This document shows positions 27,921-37,652 of a DNA stretch of 64,000 nucleotides, in pieces. Source of the stretch: JBBIPA01 sp963775935 (GTDB lineage: Bacteria; Chloroflexota; Dehalococcoidia; GIF9; UBA5629); assembly GCA_963775935.1 (NCBI GenBank), contig CAVZKR010000002.1, forward strand, positions 124,001-188,000, written 5' to 3'. The position numbers and the translations under genes are program-made. Below the pieces are notes generated by a model. That model was not told where the DNA came from. It saw only the letters and a list, made by a program, of their open reading frames with translations, and searched no databases. Position 1 is the stretch's first letter, and each line of letters opens with the position of its first letter.

Positions 27921-29051
27921 TTAGCGAAGGGCGCTGATTTTGAGCGGTTTGGGCGTTATGAGTGCAGGGCGTCTGCAGGGAGGGATAGCCAGATTACGGC
28001 AGGAAACGTGGCAGTTAGCAGTACAATCCACAATGGGGTAAAAAATGCCCCCTATACCCTTTTGAGTGAAAGGCAATGGCATGCCTTCGCAGTGTGGGAT
28101 AGTTCGAGAATCGCTATGCCTGGCGGGAAGCTCCTGGCAGGTGGCATAGGTCATACCCTTCGATTCAACGAGCGCTCTGATTTTTCGATGTATGTCGAGC
28201 CTGATATCACGCCGCAGCATATAACCCCTTCCCGCCCATGTCGTCTCATATAAATAGTCCTCCTGGAATTTCCGGGCAGCAAGCGGCGAGCAGGAATCAA
28301 TAGTATTGAATACTCGTTGCCAGGAACTCTTGCCGTTACTAAGAGTAGTTCTGCCGGCTTTTTTGGAAAGTCGTCCCGTGCTGGAGATAATGTGTCTGGC
28401 GCCGGCGGCGGCAAACATATTGATGAGTTCGGCTATCTTCCGAAACCAGCTTTCATCATAGAGCGCCTGGAAAAGATGGATGAACATCGGGTCGAGGCGT
28501 ACCACAGTGCGGATACCCAGCCGGGATAGTTTATTGACGGCAACAAGCCTGGCGTAAAAAGATGGCGCTTGTGGGGAAATGAGTTGCAGAATTTCCAAAG
28601 TGCCTTCAATGGTGATGGCGATAAGCTTGGGTTCATATCGGGTAAAACCCGGTAGCTCCAGCAGGAAAGAGGGGTCGCCCTTGGTGGTGATGGCAAAGGA
28701 GACGCCGTAATCCATGAGCAGTTTGACCAGCCTCTTGACCTCCGTTTTCAATTCGGGGATATTCTGGCAGGGGTCGGAGATATTGGATAGTGAAATTGGT
28801 GGGCAGATGGTTATCTTTTTGAGGTCTTTTTCTACCAGCTCCGGCAGGTTGTTGTAAATCAGAGTTTCTTTTGCGTAATTGGCGTAAATTGCCTCTCTGG
28901 CATAGCAGTAGAGGCACTGGTGGATACAATGATTCGGTCCCGGCGGGGTGACATTGATAATCCAGCAGTGGAAGCATTTGCGCTGATGATTGGAATAGGG
29001 AAAATCATGGAACGTGGAGCCTTTTTTGGCAATGAGTTTCACGTTTGACAT
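27921..29051 (-). CDS. SPL-family radical SAM protein
   Basis: 376 residues. The radical SAM cluster motif is CIHQCLYCYAR (Cys-x3-Cys-x2-Cys, about residues 42-52), preceded by CFHCWIINVTPPGPNH as in spore photoproduct lyase-like proteins. Middle strands (ITTKGDPSFLLEL, GIRTVVRLDPMF) fit the partial TIM barrel, and the C-terminus has several Cys (CEGMPLP, CTANCHVSC) that could bind a further cluster. Real SPL enzymes repair spore photoproduct DNA; members outside spore formers have unknown roles. Ten bases separate it from the upstream carbonic anhydrase-like gene, so the two are probably co-transcribed. Confidence 0.75.
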   Translation of the reverse strand: MSNVKLIAKKGSTFHDFPYSNHQRKCFHCWIINVTPPGPNHCIHQCLYCYAREAIYANYAKETLIYNNLPELVEKDLKKITICPPISLSNISDPCQNIPELKTEVKRLVKLLMDYGVSFAITTKGDPSFLLELPGFTRYEPKLIAITIEGTLEILQLISPQAPSFYARLVAVNKLSRLGIRTVVRLDPMFIHLFQALYDESWFRKIAELINMFAAAGARHIISSTGRLSKKAGRTTLSNGKSSWQRVFNTIDSCSPLAARKFQEDYLYETTWAGRGYMLRRDIRLDIHRKIRALVESKGMTYATCQELPARHSDSRTIPHCEGMPLPFTQKGIGGIFYPIVDCTANCHVSCRNLAIPPCRRPALITPKPLKISALR

Positions 29052-29061
29052 CAGTTGGAAT

Positions 29062-29568
29062 TTAGAAACCTTGTTCTTTGTACTTCTTGGTTAACATTGA
29101 GTATATATCTACCGCCTGCTCCAGCTCGGCGAGTTGCTTCGTTGAGATTTCGCTCTTTAGCTTGCCGGGCACACCCATAACCAATGACCTGTCAGGTATT
29201 CTGGTATTGGGCGCTACAATGGAACCGGCACCGATAATGCAATAGTCGCCTATCTCGACGCCATCGAGGATAGTGGCATTATTGCCGATGATGATATTGC
29301 TGCCGATTTTTTTGCCATGGATGACGGCGGTATGTCCTACGATAACGTTATCTCCAATAACCAGCTCCTCTACACAGTGGACAACGCTATTATCCTGTAT
29401 GCTGGTGTTATTGCCGATTTTAATACTGGAAATATCACCCCTGAGCACTGCACCTGGCCAGATGCTGGAATTCTCACCGATTTCTACGTCACCGATGATG
29501 TAACAAGTTTCATGCACCAGCGCCGAAGCAGCGATTTTGGGTGTTTTACCATCGAAGCTTTTAATCAT
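29062..29568 (-). CDS. Gamma carbonic anhydrase family protein
   Basis: 168 residues of left-handed beta-helix hexapeptide repeats (IGDVEIGENSSIWPGAVLRGD, split over several turns to about residue 130), ending in an alpha helix. Metal-ligand positions are seen as His in VVHCVEE, and the pair in GHTAVIHGKK. This is the YrdA/PaaY/Cam-like family; many members are trimeric zinc or iron enzymes and some lack proven carbonic anhydrase activity. Upstream partner of the radical SAM gene. Confidence 0.85.
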   Translation of the reverse strand: MIKSFDGKTPKIAASALVHETCYIIGDVEIGENSSIWPGAVLRGDISSIKIGNNTSIQDNSVVHCVEELVIGDNVIVGHTAVIHGKKIGSNIIIGNNATILDGVEIGDYCIIGAGSIVAPNTRIPDRSLVMGVPGKLKSEISTKQLAELEQAVDIYSMLTKKYKEQGF

Positions 29569-29654
29569 GGTTTATATTATACCTCACCCTCTGTATCTCT
29601 TCTCCTGGCAGGAGAGGGACAACGTCCCTCTTGGACTCCCACTAGCTATTTGCT

Positions 29655-30740
29655 CTATAACCAGCTACGCAATCGTTTGAAAGCGGCGATTTTATCGGTA
29701 TCGCCTAATTTAGCTTTTTGCAGCGCCTGGTGGAGTATGTCGATGCTTCTATCGTATGTTTTTTTGTCCACGGGGTAGGGATGCCCGTCCTTGCCGCCGT
29801 GAGCAAAGCTGTATCGAGCGGGATCCCTGAGGCTGACCGGTACGTCGTAGACAAGCTCAGATATCAGGCTGAGGGCGCGAATGGTTTTGGGTCCCACACC
29901 CTCCAGCCCCAGCAGCTTTTCGAAATTTTGAGGCTGTTGCTCATAGGTGTGGACGAATATTTTCGCCAGCCGGTCAGGGTGAATATCCTGCAGCTCAAGG
30001 TGATGTCGTGACGGCAGGTCCAGAGTTTGCAGTTTCTTAAGTTGCTCGATGAGTTTTTCCGGCTTGCCCTCGATGGCAATCTGAGTGACGGTGTCCCGTG
30101 CCTGTCCGCTCTCGGCAGCGACGAAGTTCAATACCTCACCCTTACCCTGGGAACAAATAGCGGCGTGAGGCTCACAGACAAAATCGGTTACCTGCTCACC
30201 AAGCCAGTGATAGCGGCGGGCATAGTGATTGGTTTCATTCATTCCTTGCTGGACGACTGTCCAGGAGCCGTCTTTGGTGAAGAAAAAGCAGTGGTGATAG
30301 AGCTGATAGCCGTCCTGGAGAGCGGTGTTGTCAACCTTGGCTGCCATGCGACTGGCATAGACCAGGGAAGCTGCATCTGTTTTCAGGTTATGCCCCACAC
30401 TTTCTATCTCGCTGGGAGTTTTTCGCGACGTCCTGCCCTTGCCGCCAGCAATGAACAAGCCCAGGTCAGTTTGCAGCTCTCTGGTACCTTCCTTGAGAGC
30501 TCCGCATACGGTAGTAGTGACGCCGCTGGAATGCCAGTCGAAGCCGAGGACGCAGCCCAAGGCCTGAAACCAGAAGGGGTCGGAGAGGCGGTGGAGCATC
30601 TCATCAGGTCCGAACTCGGTCACTATAGCGATGGTAATCTCACGAGCCAGCCTGGTCATACGCTGGAAAAGCCATGCCGGCGCTTTGCCTCCATGAAGGG
30701 GTAAGTTGGTGATTCCTGTTCGCTGGGGTGAGTTAGCCAT
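29655..30740 (-). CDS. DUF763 family protein
   Basis: 361 residues. Recognised by its start TGITNLPLHGGKAPAWLF, the block LGFDWHSSGVTTTVCGALK (about 87-105) and the helix-hairpin-helix-like stretch LLGLEGVGPKTIRALSLI (about 277-294), followed by YSFAHGGKDGHPYPVDKKTY. The HhH suggests DNA contact. The family occurs mostly in thermophilic archaea and anaerobic bacteria; its biochemical role is unknown. Monocistronic by spacing. Confidence 0.8.
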   Translation of the reverse strand: MANSPQRTGITNLPLHGGKAPAWLFQRMTRLAREITIAIVTEFGPDEMLHRLSDPFWFQALGCVLGFDWHSSGVTTTVCGALKEGTRELQTDLGLFIAGGKGRTSRKTPSEIESVGHNLKTDAASLVYASRMAAKVDNTALQDGYQLYHHCFFFTKDGSWTVVQQGMNETNHYARRYHWLGEQVTDFVCEPHAAICSQGKGEVLNFVAAESGQARDTVTQIAIEGKPEKLIEQLKKLQTLDLPSRHHLELQDIHPDRLAKIFVHTYEQQPQNFEKLLGLEGVGPKTIRALSLISELVYDVPVSLRDPARYSFAHGGKDGHPYPVDKKTYDRSIDILHQALQKAKLGDTDKIAAFKRLRSWL

Positions 30741-30835
30741 ATAGATATATTATACGCGATTACCTGTTAATCTCTCACCATCGATCTGTCGCGGATGCTC
30801 CTGAGATTACCGTGGCTTGTTCGTGTCGGGAGAAG

Positions 30836-31447
30836 TTACGTTTTGCGCTGGTACCTATCCTGCTTCAATGGTGCTTTTACGGTGCGCCAGTTTCTCCATA
30901 TCATAAACAGGATGATGACCACTGAGTAAACCACGAGCTCCCAGGAGCGGTAGAATAGCCAGATGAATACCGGCAAAGTGGGACCACCGAGGAGCAGGGA
31001 AAAGAAAATACGCCGTAAGATGATGCGGCGGTTGAGGTACATGATGAATACGATGATACAGCAGGAAGCAAGCGTTGCCCAGAATGTCAGTGCTGCGAAA
31101 ATGCCGATAAGGGTTGCAGCGCCCTGACCTCCTTTGAATCCGATGAAGACCGGGAAATTATGTCCCAGGAACGCAGCGAAGCCGGCTCCCAGCATCCATG
31201 GCATCGAAACACCCAGCGCATATGCAGCACCTATGGCCGCAGAACCCTTGCCGATATCAACGGCACCAACCACGAAGCCCTGCCAGGTTCCGACGGCTCG
31301 AAACGTGCTGGCGGTACCCACATTGCCGGTATCAACCTTGCGGATATCGACACCTTTGGTGAGTTTGCCGATGATATAGGCGGTAGGAATGGAACCGAGC
31401 AAATAGCCGATGATTACCGCGGCTAAGCCGAGCAATATGTCTAGCAA
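30836..31447 (-). CDS. plsY: Glycerol-3-phosphate acyltransferase PlsY
   Basis: 203 residues, five predicted membrane helices. All PlsY motifs are present: GSIPTAYIIGK near residue 18, GNVGTASTFRAVG (about 42-54) and HNFPVFIGFKGGQGAAT (about 95-111). It transfers acyl from acyl-phosphate to glycerol-3-phosphate, the first step of bacterial phospholipid synthesis, in the cytoplasmic membrane. Its start overlaps the end of the upstream small gene by 7 bases, so the two are translated together. Confidence 0.93.
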   Translation of the reverse strand: MLDILLGLAAVIIGYLLGSIPTAYIIGKLTKGVDIRKVDTGNVGTASTFRAVGTWQGFVVGAVDIGKGSAAIGAAYALGVSMPWMLGAGFAAFLGHNFPVFIGFKGGQGAATLIGIFAALTFWATLASCCIIVFIMYLNRRIILRRIFFSLLLGGPTLPVFIWLFYRSWELVVYSVVIILFMIWRNWRTVKAPLKQDRYQRKT

Positions 31448-31764
31448 CTCTTTGACTCACCGGACCTGTTCTGATACTCCAGCAGTCGCTCGTATTCTTC
31501 GAGTGACCGTATTGCTTCCAGTTGCTCTCCCTTTTCCAGAGCATTGGAAGCGTTCTCCAGTATGCCAATTTCGCGGGACAGGGATGTGGCAATGTTACAG
31601 AGCGAGCCACAGCAGGTGCCGGCATCGGCACGCCACAGGAGCGTTTGCTTTATGTCGAGCATTTTCTTGATATCGGCACGAGCTTCTTGAATTCTGGCAG
31701 GCTCAGCCAGCTTTTGCCTGATAGTTTTGACTGTCTCAGCGTTGACAATAAGCGTCTTTTCCAT
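31441..31764 (-). CDS. Conserved-looking small helical protein upstream of plsY
   Basis: 107 residues, almost wholly helical and charged, with a Cys pair in TCCGSLC (about residues 49-55). No membrane helix. It overlaps plsY by 7 bases. I recognise no family; the cysteines could bind metal. Confidence 0.55.
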   Translation of the reverse strand: MEKTLIVNAETVKTIRQKLAEPARIQEARADIKKMLDIKQTLLWRADAGTCCGSLCNIATSLSREIGILENASNALEKGEQLEAIRSLEEYERLLEYQNRSGESKSC

Positions 31765-31856
31765 GGTTTCTCTCTAATTAACAAATGTTTGTCTATGTTT
31801 ACTATACCAATTACCAGGAGCTTTTACTAGCGGTTTTGGCAATCTTTTACTGATTT

Positions 31857-31938
31857 GTCATCGCGAGCGTAGCGTGGCGATCTCTAAGTTTTCCAGCAAA
31901 CCCACAGATTGCTTCGTCACTATATTCCTCGCAATGAC
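31857..31938. repeat. Dispersed inverted repeat, copy 1
   Basis: Begins GTCATCGCGAGCG and ends CTCGCAATGAC, with imperfectly complementary arms (GTGGCGATCTC and GATTGCTTCGTCAC). A second copy lies at 62193-62274. This is the common TCATTGCGAGGAACG-type intergenic repeat of environmental bacterial genomes. Confidence 0.6.
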
Positions 31939-31965
31939 ATTGGGTGGAATATTCCTCACACAGAC

Positions 31966-32009
31966 AAGTTTGTAAGGGGCGGACTTTCAAGTCCGCCCCT
32001 TACAAACTT
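31966..32009 (-). terminator. Perfect 21-bp hairpin behind purH
   Basis: Arms 31966-31986 and 31989-32009 are exact complements with a two-base loop, 24 bases after the purH stop. GC-rich centre GGGGCGGACTT. Acts as a terminator or is a mobile palindromic repeat of the type often seen between genes. Confidence 0.65.
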
Positions 32010-32032
32010 TCTTCTATGAGCCATGAGTGAGA

Positions 32033-33562
32033 TTAGTGTCTGAAGTGGCGGATGCCAGTGAAAACCATTGCCATGTTGTATTTATCAGCGAGGTCAATGA
32101 CATCCTGGTCTTTTACCGAGCCACCGGTCTGAATAACCGCAGTCACTCCGCCTTTTGCGGCTATTTCCACAGTATCGGGGAAGGGTATCATGGCGTCTGA
32201 GGCGAGAACAGCGCCCTTGGCAGCCTCGCCAGCAAGTTTCAATGCGAGCTGAGCGCTGATTACCCTGTTGGGTTGTCCTGCGCCCATGCCCAGCATGGTA
32301 TTGTCCTTGGCGATGGAAATGGCATTGGATTTGATATGCTTGATTGTCTTCCAGGCGAAGAGCATATCTCTCATCTCTTCTTTGGTGGGCTGACGCTTGG
32401 ATACAGTCTTCGGCTTAAACTCCTGCTCGGTGTAATAGTCCTCGTCCTGCACCAGGAAACCGCCGCTGATGAGGCGGATATCTAATCTCTTCGCATTGCC
32501 TGTTTGTGTTTCTAAGGGTAATGAAACCATGCGCAGGTTCTTTTTGCGCTTGAGCAGGTTCAGAGCGTCATCGCTGTAGCCTGGGGCGATGATGCAGTCA
32601 TAGTGCGTTTTATCGATTTCACTTGCCAGTGCCATGTCCATAACCCGATTGGTGGCAATGACACCTCCGAATGCAGAGACAGGATCACCGGCGAGCGCCC
32701 TGCGGTAGGCTTCTACAATGTCCTTATTGCTGCATAATCCACAGGGATTGTTGTGTTTAATGATGGCTATGGTGGGGTCAGGGAAGTCGATAGCGGTGCT
32801 CCAGGCGGCTTCGAGGTCGAGTAGATTATTAAAGGAAAGCTCCGGCCCGCTCAGGTGCTTCACGCCGGTCAAGCCCAGCGATTTCTGCCCTACAGCTTGC
32901 TCAACGTAGAGAGCAGCTTTCTGGTGGGGATTTTCCCCATAGCGGAGGTCGAAGAGCTTCTTCATGGCGATGGTCAGGTTGTCGGGTAACTTATCTTCAC
33001 GCAGATATTGAGAGATGGCGGTATCGTACATGGCAACATGCTGAAAGGCTTTCTGTGCCAGTCTCTTACGCTCGGCTAACTCAATGGTGCCCTTGCGCAG
33101 CTTTTCAGCCACTGCGGTGTAATCCTGAGGGTCAACGACCACCAGCACCGAAGGGAAGTTCTTGGCAGCGGCGCGAATCATGGTGGGGCCGCCGATATCG
33201 ATGTTCTCCAGCGCGTCATCGAGGGTGACATTCTCTTTTGCCACTGTTTGAACAAAGGGATAGAGGTTAATCACCACCATATCGATGGTCTGGATTTTAT
33301 TTTTCGCCAGCTCTTCCATATGCTGTGGCAGGTTGCGCTTTGCCAGGATGCCGCCGTGTACGGCAGGATGCAGCGTTTTTACCCTGCCATCGAGGATTTC
33401 GGGGAAACCGGTGAGCTCTGAGACGCTGTGCACCTTGACGCCAGCGCTTTCCAGAGATTTCTTGGTGCCGCCGGTACTGTAGATATCGACCTTCAGCTCC
33501 TGGAGCTGTTTGGCGAATTCGACCAAATTGGCTTTGTCGGAAACACTGAGAATAGCACGCAT
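32033..33562 (-). CDS. purH: Bifunctional AICAR transformylase/IMP cyclohydrolase
   Basis: 509 residues. N-terminal methylglyoxal-synthase-like cyclohydrolase domain (YSTGGTKKSLESAGVKV, LDGRVKTLHPAVHGGIL, about residues 29-77) and C-terminal transformylase domain with RYGENPHQKAALY (about 207-219), IIKHNNPCGL (the catalytic Lys-His) and SDAMIPFPDTVEIAAKGG. It makes the last two steps to IMP. Third gene of a purF-purM-purH run, 17 bases after purM. Confidence 0.96.
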   Translation of the reverse strand: MRAILSVSDKANLVEFAKQLQELKVDIYSTGGTKKSLESAGVKVHSVSELTGFPEILDGRVKTLHPAVHGGILAKRNLPQHMEELAKNKIQTIDMVVINLYPFVQTVAKENVTLDDALENIDIGGPTMIRAAAKNFPSVLVVVDPQDYTAVAEKLRKGTIELAERKRLAQKAFQHVAMYDTAISQYLREDKLPDNLTIAMKKLFDLRYGENPHQKAALYVEQAVGQKSLGLTGVKHLSGPELSFNNLLDLEAAWSTAIDFPDPTIAIIKHNNPCGLCSNKDIVEAYRRALAGDPVSAFGGVIATNRVMDMALASEIDKTHYDCIIAPGYSDDALNLLKRKKNLRMVSLPLETQTGNAKRLDIRLISGGFLVQDEDYYTEQEFKPKTVSKRQPTKEEMRDMLFAWKTIKHIKSNAISIAKDNTMLGMGAGQPNRVISAQLALKLAGEAAKGAVLASDAMIPFPDTVEIAAKGGVTAVIQTGGSVKDQDVIDLADKYNMAMVFTGIRHFRH

Positions 33563-33579
33563 TATAGGGTAAAACCTCC

Positions 33580-34605
33580 TTATGTAATTGTTATTCGCTC
33601 TGTTTTGCTGGTGGTAGTGATGCTGCCGATGACCATGGCATCAGGCAAAGCAGCTTTAATCTTGTCTGCCTTCTGTGGAGAGCAGACGACTATCATTCCT
33701 ATGCCCATGTTAAAGACACGGTACATCTCCGCTTCTTGAATCTTCCCCTGCTTTTGAATGAGGTTGAAGATGGGCGGGATAGTCCAGGTTTTCTTATTGA
33801 TGCGGGCGCCCAGCCCTTTGGGCAAAATCCTGGGCAAATTCCCCACAATGCCGCCGCCGGTGATATGGGCTAAGCCTTTGATGCGAGGCAATATAGCCTT
33901 CAGTTGCGGATAGTAGCACCGATGTGGCTCCAGCAATGCTTCGCCCAGCGTGCACCTTAGTTCACGATAGGTTTTGTCGAGTGGTGCAGTATCATTGTCT
34001 ATTTTAAAAATACGCCGCACCAACGAATAGCCGTTGGTGTGCAATCCAGTTGATGGCAAGCCGAGGAGGACATCGTCTGCAGCTATAGTACTGCCGTTCA
34101 GTATCCTGTCCTTTTCCACTACGCCGATAATAAAACCCGCCAGGTCATAGTCATCGCCGTGATACATGCCGGGCATCTCGGCAGTTTCACCGCCGATAAG
34201 GGCACAGCCCGCCTGGCGGCATGCCTGCGCTAAGCCGCTGACAATGCTGGCTACTTTTTGAGGCACCAGTTTGCCCATGGCGATATAGTCGAGAAAGAAC
34301 AGGGGCTCAGCGCCGCAGCAGAGAATGTCATTGATGCAGTGGTTGACCAGGTCGATGCCAACGGTATCGTGCCTGTCCAGAAGCGAGGCAATCTTCAGCT
34401 TGGTGCCCACGCCATCGACACTGGAAACGAGCACCGGCTTCTTATAACCTTTGAACTGGAACATACCCCCGAACAAGCCGATATCAGTCAATACTTCGGG
34501 GCGGAATGTGGAGCGAGCCTGTCGCTTGATGAGGTCTTTGGCTTTGTCCGCAGCATCGATGTCAACGCCGGCGAGGGCGTAAGCCCCTTTAGGTTTCGAT
34601 TTCAC
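33580..34605 (-). CDS. purM: Phosphoribosylformylglycinamidine cyclo-ligase
   Basis: 341 residues. AIR synthase signatures: GVDIDAADKAKDLIKR near the N-terminus, SSVDGVGTKLKIAS (about 62-75), CALIGGETAEMPGMY (about 135-149) and HITGGGIVGNLPRI. It closes the imidazole ring of AIR with ATP. Its start overlaps the end of purF by 17 bases, so translation is coupled. Confidence 0.96.
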   Translation of the reverse strand: MKSKPKGAYALAGVDIDAADKAKDLIKRQARSTFRPEVLTDIGLFGGMFQFKGYKKPVLVSSVDGVGTKLKIASLLDRHDTVGIDLVNHCINDILCCGAEPLFFLDYIAMGKLVPQKVASIVSGLAQACRQAGCALIGGETAEMPGMYHGDDYDLAGFIIGVVEKDRILNGSTIAADDVLLGLPSTGLHTNGYSLVRRIFKIDNDTAPLDKTYRELRCTLGEALLEPHRCYYPQLKAILPRIKGLAHITGGGIVGNLPRILPKGLGARINKKTWTIPPIFNLIQKQGKIQEAEMYRVFNMGIGMIVVCSPQKADKIKAALPDAMVIGSITTTSKTERITIT

Positions 34606-36001
34606 TCAGACTCCTCGAAGGTAGAGCTTCCAGGGCAAGTTTATCCATTTCAAGCTGTACTGGAATGGGGTAGTCTCCGGTGAAACATGCTAGGCAGAAC
34701 ATATCCCTGGGCAAACCAACAGCTTTAATGAGACCTTCGACACTGAGGTATCCAAGCGAATCGGCACCGATAGCGTTTTTAATTTGCTCTATGTTTTTCT
34801 GAGCGGCGATGAGCTCCCACTTGCTTGCCATATCCACACCGAAGAAGCAGGGGTGGCGGATAGGCGGAGCGCAGATACGCATATGGATTTCTCGGGCGCC
34901 GGCTTTTCGCAGCAGGCTGATAACCCTGGGGGTAGTAGTACCACGGACGATGCTGTCATCGATGACTACCAGCCGTTTACCGGAGATAATTTCTGAGAGC
35001 GGATTGAATTTCAGTTGCACACCGAGGTCGCGCAGTCTCTGGTCAGGTTGGATAAAGGTGCGGCCGACATAGCGGTTTTTAAGTAAGCCTTCGCAGTAGG
35101 GGATGCCCGAGGCATGCGAATAACCGATGCCAGCGGCGGTCGCTGAGTCAGGGACACCCATTACCAAATCAGCATCAACCGGGTGTTCTTTCGCCAGTAT
35201 CTCGCCCATGGCCTGACGTACTGGATAGAGTAATTTACCATTGATGAAACTGTCAGGACGGGCGAAGTAGATATACTCAAAAATACACAATGCCTTTCTG
35301 TCGGATTTCTCCTTGAAACTTTTGAGCCCGTTATCATTAATCAATACTATTTCGCCGGGCTCAACCTCCCTGACGAAACTGGCGCCGATATGGTCGAGCG
35401 CGCAGCTTTCAGAGGCGATTGCCCAGCCGCCGTCAATAGTTCCCAGACAAAGAGGTCGTACTCCCATGGGATCACGCACTGCCACCAGTTCGTTATTGGT
35501 TAAAACGACCAGGGAATACGCTCCCTGAAGGCGGCGCATTGCCCATCGTATCTTGGATACCAGGTCTTTCTCAGGTGAAGAGAGGATAAGCTGAGTGATG
35601 ACTTCGGAATCAGTGCTGCTGCAGAATGTGTGGTTTGTTTGCGATAGTTCGTCGCGGAGCATCTTGGCATTGATGAGGTTGCCGTTATGCCCCAGGGCGA
35701 TGGAGAGAGACTCGTTCTTTACCAGTATCGGCTGGGCATTGGACAGAAAGCTGGAGCCGGTAGTGGAATAGCGGTTGTGACCGATGGCAATGTGGCCTCC
35801 AAGCTGGCTTAGCTTTTCTTCGGTGAATGCCTGGGCGACAAGACCCATGCTGGTATGGAGATTGATCTTCCCGCCGTCAGTTGTGGCGATACCAGCGCTT
35901 TCCTGTCCCCGATGCTGGAGAGCGAAGAGAGCGAAGAAAGTAAGTCTGGCCACATCAACACCACGCGCATATACCCCAAAAATACCGCAGCTTTCGTGCA
36001 T
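34589..36001 (-). CDS. purF: Amidophosphoribosyltransferase
   Basis: 470 residues. The chain begins MHESCGIFGV, where Cys5 becomes the N-terminal nucleophile after removal of a short propeptide, as in Bacillus-type PurF. Glutaminase residues (GHNRYSTTG, GHNGNL) and the PRPP-binding motif VVIDDSIVRGTT (about 350-361) are complete; cysteines near the C-terminus (CAPPIRHPCFFG, FCLACFTGDYP) fit a [4Fe-4S] cluster. First committed step of purine synthesis. A promoter lies directly upstream. Confidence 0.96.
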   Translation of the reverse strand: MHESCGIFGVYARGVDVARLTFFALFALQHRGQESAGIATTDGGKINLHTSMGLVAQAFTEEKLSQLGGHIAIGHNRYSTTGSSFLSNAQPILVKNESLSIALGHNGNLINAKMLRDELSQTNHTFCSSTDSEVITQLILSSPEKDLVSKIRWAMRRLQGAYSLVVLTNNELVAVRDPMGVRPLCLGTIDGGWAIASESCALDHIGASFVREVEPGEIVLINDNGLKSFKEKSDRKALCIFEYIYFARPDSFINGKLLYPVRQAMGEILAKEHPVDADLVMGVPDSATAAGIGYSHASGIPYCEGLLKNRYVGRTFIQPDQRLRDLGVQLKFNPLSEIISGKRLVVIDDSIVRGTTTPRVISLLRKAGAREIHMRICAPPIRHPCFFGVDMASKWELIAAQKNIEQIKNAIGADSLGYLSVEGLIKAVGLPRDMFCLACFTGDYPIPVQLEMDKLALEALPSRSLSEIET

Positions 36002-36017
36002 GGTGATTTCACCTCAG

Positions 36018-36047
36018 ATTATAATGCTTATGCTATTGCCTGGTCAA
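36018..36047 (-). promoter_or_regulatory. Sigma-70-type promoter of the pur operon
   Basis: On the minus strand TTGACC (36047-36042), 18 bases, TATAAT (36023-36018). The expected start of RNA falls near 36011, inside the GAGGTGA ribosome site (36015-36009) that serves purF, so a transcript from here would be almost leaderless. Confidence 0.5.
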
Positions 36048-36338
36048 TTCTTAGTCGTGTGCGAATTCCTTGCTAGGCTACTAAAATTTCCCTTGCGAAT
36101 ATAAGTATACGCTATTATTAAGCTCAGCGATATGACCCATGTCTCATTAATGTATTGTAAGAAACTATTGCCCCCGGGATTTCTATGTTGCTAGCACTTC
36201 TAGTGGCCACATTTCCTCCTGGTAGCCCACATTGGAAGCATACCGGACTCGTGTTTGAGAAGAAGCATCTAGTTCCTGCTTCGCAGCAGTTATTTGTTAA
36301 GTAGGATCACCTGTGGGCAGACTACACCCAGGAAATAA

Positions 36339-37652
36339 CTACCCTAGAGCACGTTGCGAATAATGGATTAGGAAATGATCTATGGCCATTCGTGGCTCTC
36401 GTTCTAAGTTTGCGAGTCTTCTGTAAATCTCTTCTTTACTGACTTTGTTATTTAAAATTTTCAGCAATTCATCCCTCGATCCCTGCATTCTAGCCCACTC
36501 ACAAATACCGACTGTCAGAAGTACTGTATCCCACTGTTTCAATTGGATGGCTTTGGCAGTAATCGCAGTTACTGCTTCGAATAGTGACTTTGCTCCATTT
36601 GCTATCTTACCTGTTTCTGAACTCAACTCAGGAATAATAGTTTTTTCATAGTTATCTAATATAAGATGCCATGTTATCCATCCCAAAGCTTGGCGAAGAT
36701 CGTTATTATCGTAGGCCTTTGTCCAAAGCTCGAAAAGTTCCATCGAGATCTGACGAATAAGAGAAAAATCCTTCAACTTTTCTACAGTTGCCTGTACACG
36801 AGACAAAGGATCGGTTGCGACATACTTTTCATGCAATTCTCCCTGGGTTGCTTTCTGTATGATATTGACAAGAAACCCCCAAGTTTCTGGCTGTAATGTT
36901 TCCTCCAATAATTGTCGGTATGGCTCAGATTGGATATATTCTTGCCTCTCCGCAGTATTTAACATTATTTCTCGTATTTTCATAAAGCTATTCGGTGATA
37001 TAGTCTCAGTAGCTAAATTATCTTTGTATAAGTGCATTAGGTTCGTTGCGGCGTTCTCATTCAGAGCCTTTTCGTGCATAAGCTGATCTAATATAATTTT
37101 CCATAACCTATCACCGATTGCCTTGTTTTTAGTGATCGGATAGCCTCTGTGTGGTAAACAATACCATAAATGAATGACTGCGGCTGCTCTCGATGATAAA
37201 ACCTCATACATTTCTCGAGTGGAAGGTGTATTCCATTTATATGCACTTGATATTAGAGCATTTGCGAGTAGAACATAGGCATCTCCCTCTTTGGTATTTA
37301 TTGATAGTGTCTGCTGACAAAGACGAACGACTTCAACGCAGGCTTCTCTCGCTTTTTCATCGTTGCCTTCTAGTAAAAAGTGTTGGCGCCTTTGCCATTG
37401 TTCATTTGCTTGGTTGAATAATTTTCCGGATTTACCAATCAGTATTTTGCTTGCTTTATCCCATAATGAACTTGTTGCAGATTCCTGCCCAATGGATTCA
37501 AGGCGTTCACTACACTGCTGTTGCACTGGCCAATTCAGTTGAGTTCCACAGTTGCCACAGAATCTTGCTTCGAAGGCGATTGAATTATGACAGTTAGGGC
37601 ATTGATACCATTGCTTCATCATCTTATTGTTACCTTGTGCCAAGTATTTCAA
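36339..37652 (-). CDS. Zinc-ribbon protein with helical repeat body
   Basis: 437 residues as drawn, but the ATG codons at residues 11-12 (MMKQWYQC) are just as likely starts. A zinc ribbon CPNCHNS-x7-CGNCGTQ (about residues 18-38) is followed by a long all-helical, TPR-like region without catalytic motifs (for example EARFCG, NEQWQRRQHFLLEGNDEK). I recognise no family for the body. It begins directly at the stop of the HEPN-like gene, so they form a two-gene unit, set between the pur operon and a tRNA fragment. Confidence 0.55.
   Translation of the reverse strand: MKYLAQGNNKMMKQWYQCPNCHNSIAFEARFCGNCGTQLNWPVQQQCSERLESIGQESATSSLWDKASKILIGKSGKLFNQANEQWQRRQHFLLEGNDEKAREACVEVVRLCQQTLSINTKEGDAYVLLANALISSAYKWNTPSTREMYEVLSSRAAAVIHLWYCLPHRGYPITKNKAIGDRLWKIILDQLMHEKALNENAATNLMHLYKDNLATETISPNSFMKIREIMLNTAERQEYIQSEPYRQLLEETLQPETWGFLVNIIQKATQGELHEKYVATDPLSRVQATVEKLKDFSLIRQISMELFELWTKAYDNNDLRQALGWITWHLILDNYEKTIIPELSSETGKIANGAKSLFEAVTAITAKAIQLKQWDTVLLTVGICEWARMQGSRDELLKILNNKVSKEEIYRRLANLEREPRMAIDHFLIHYSQRALG

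Noticed and set aside
30027..30704. 225-codon plus-strand frame opposite the DUF763 gene
   Set aside because: Shadow of a conserved gene; no family features and no start signal.
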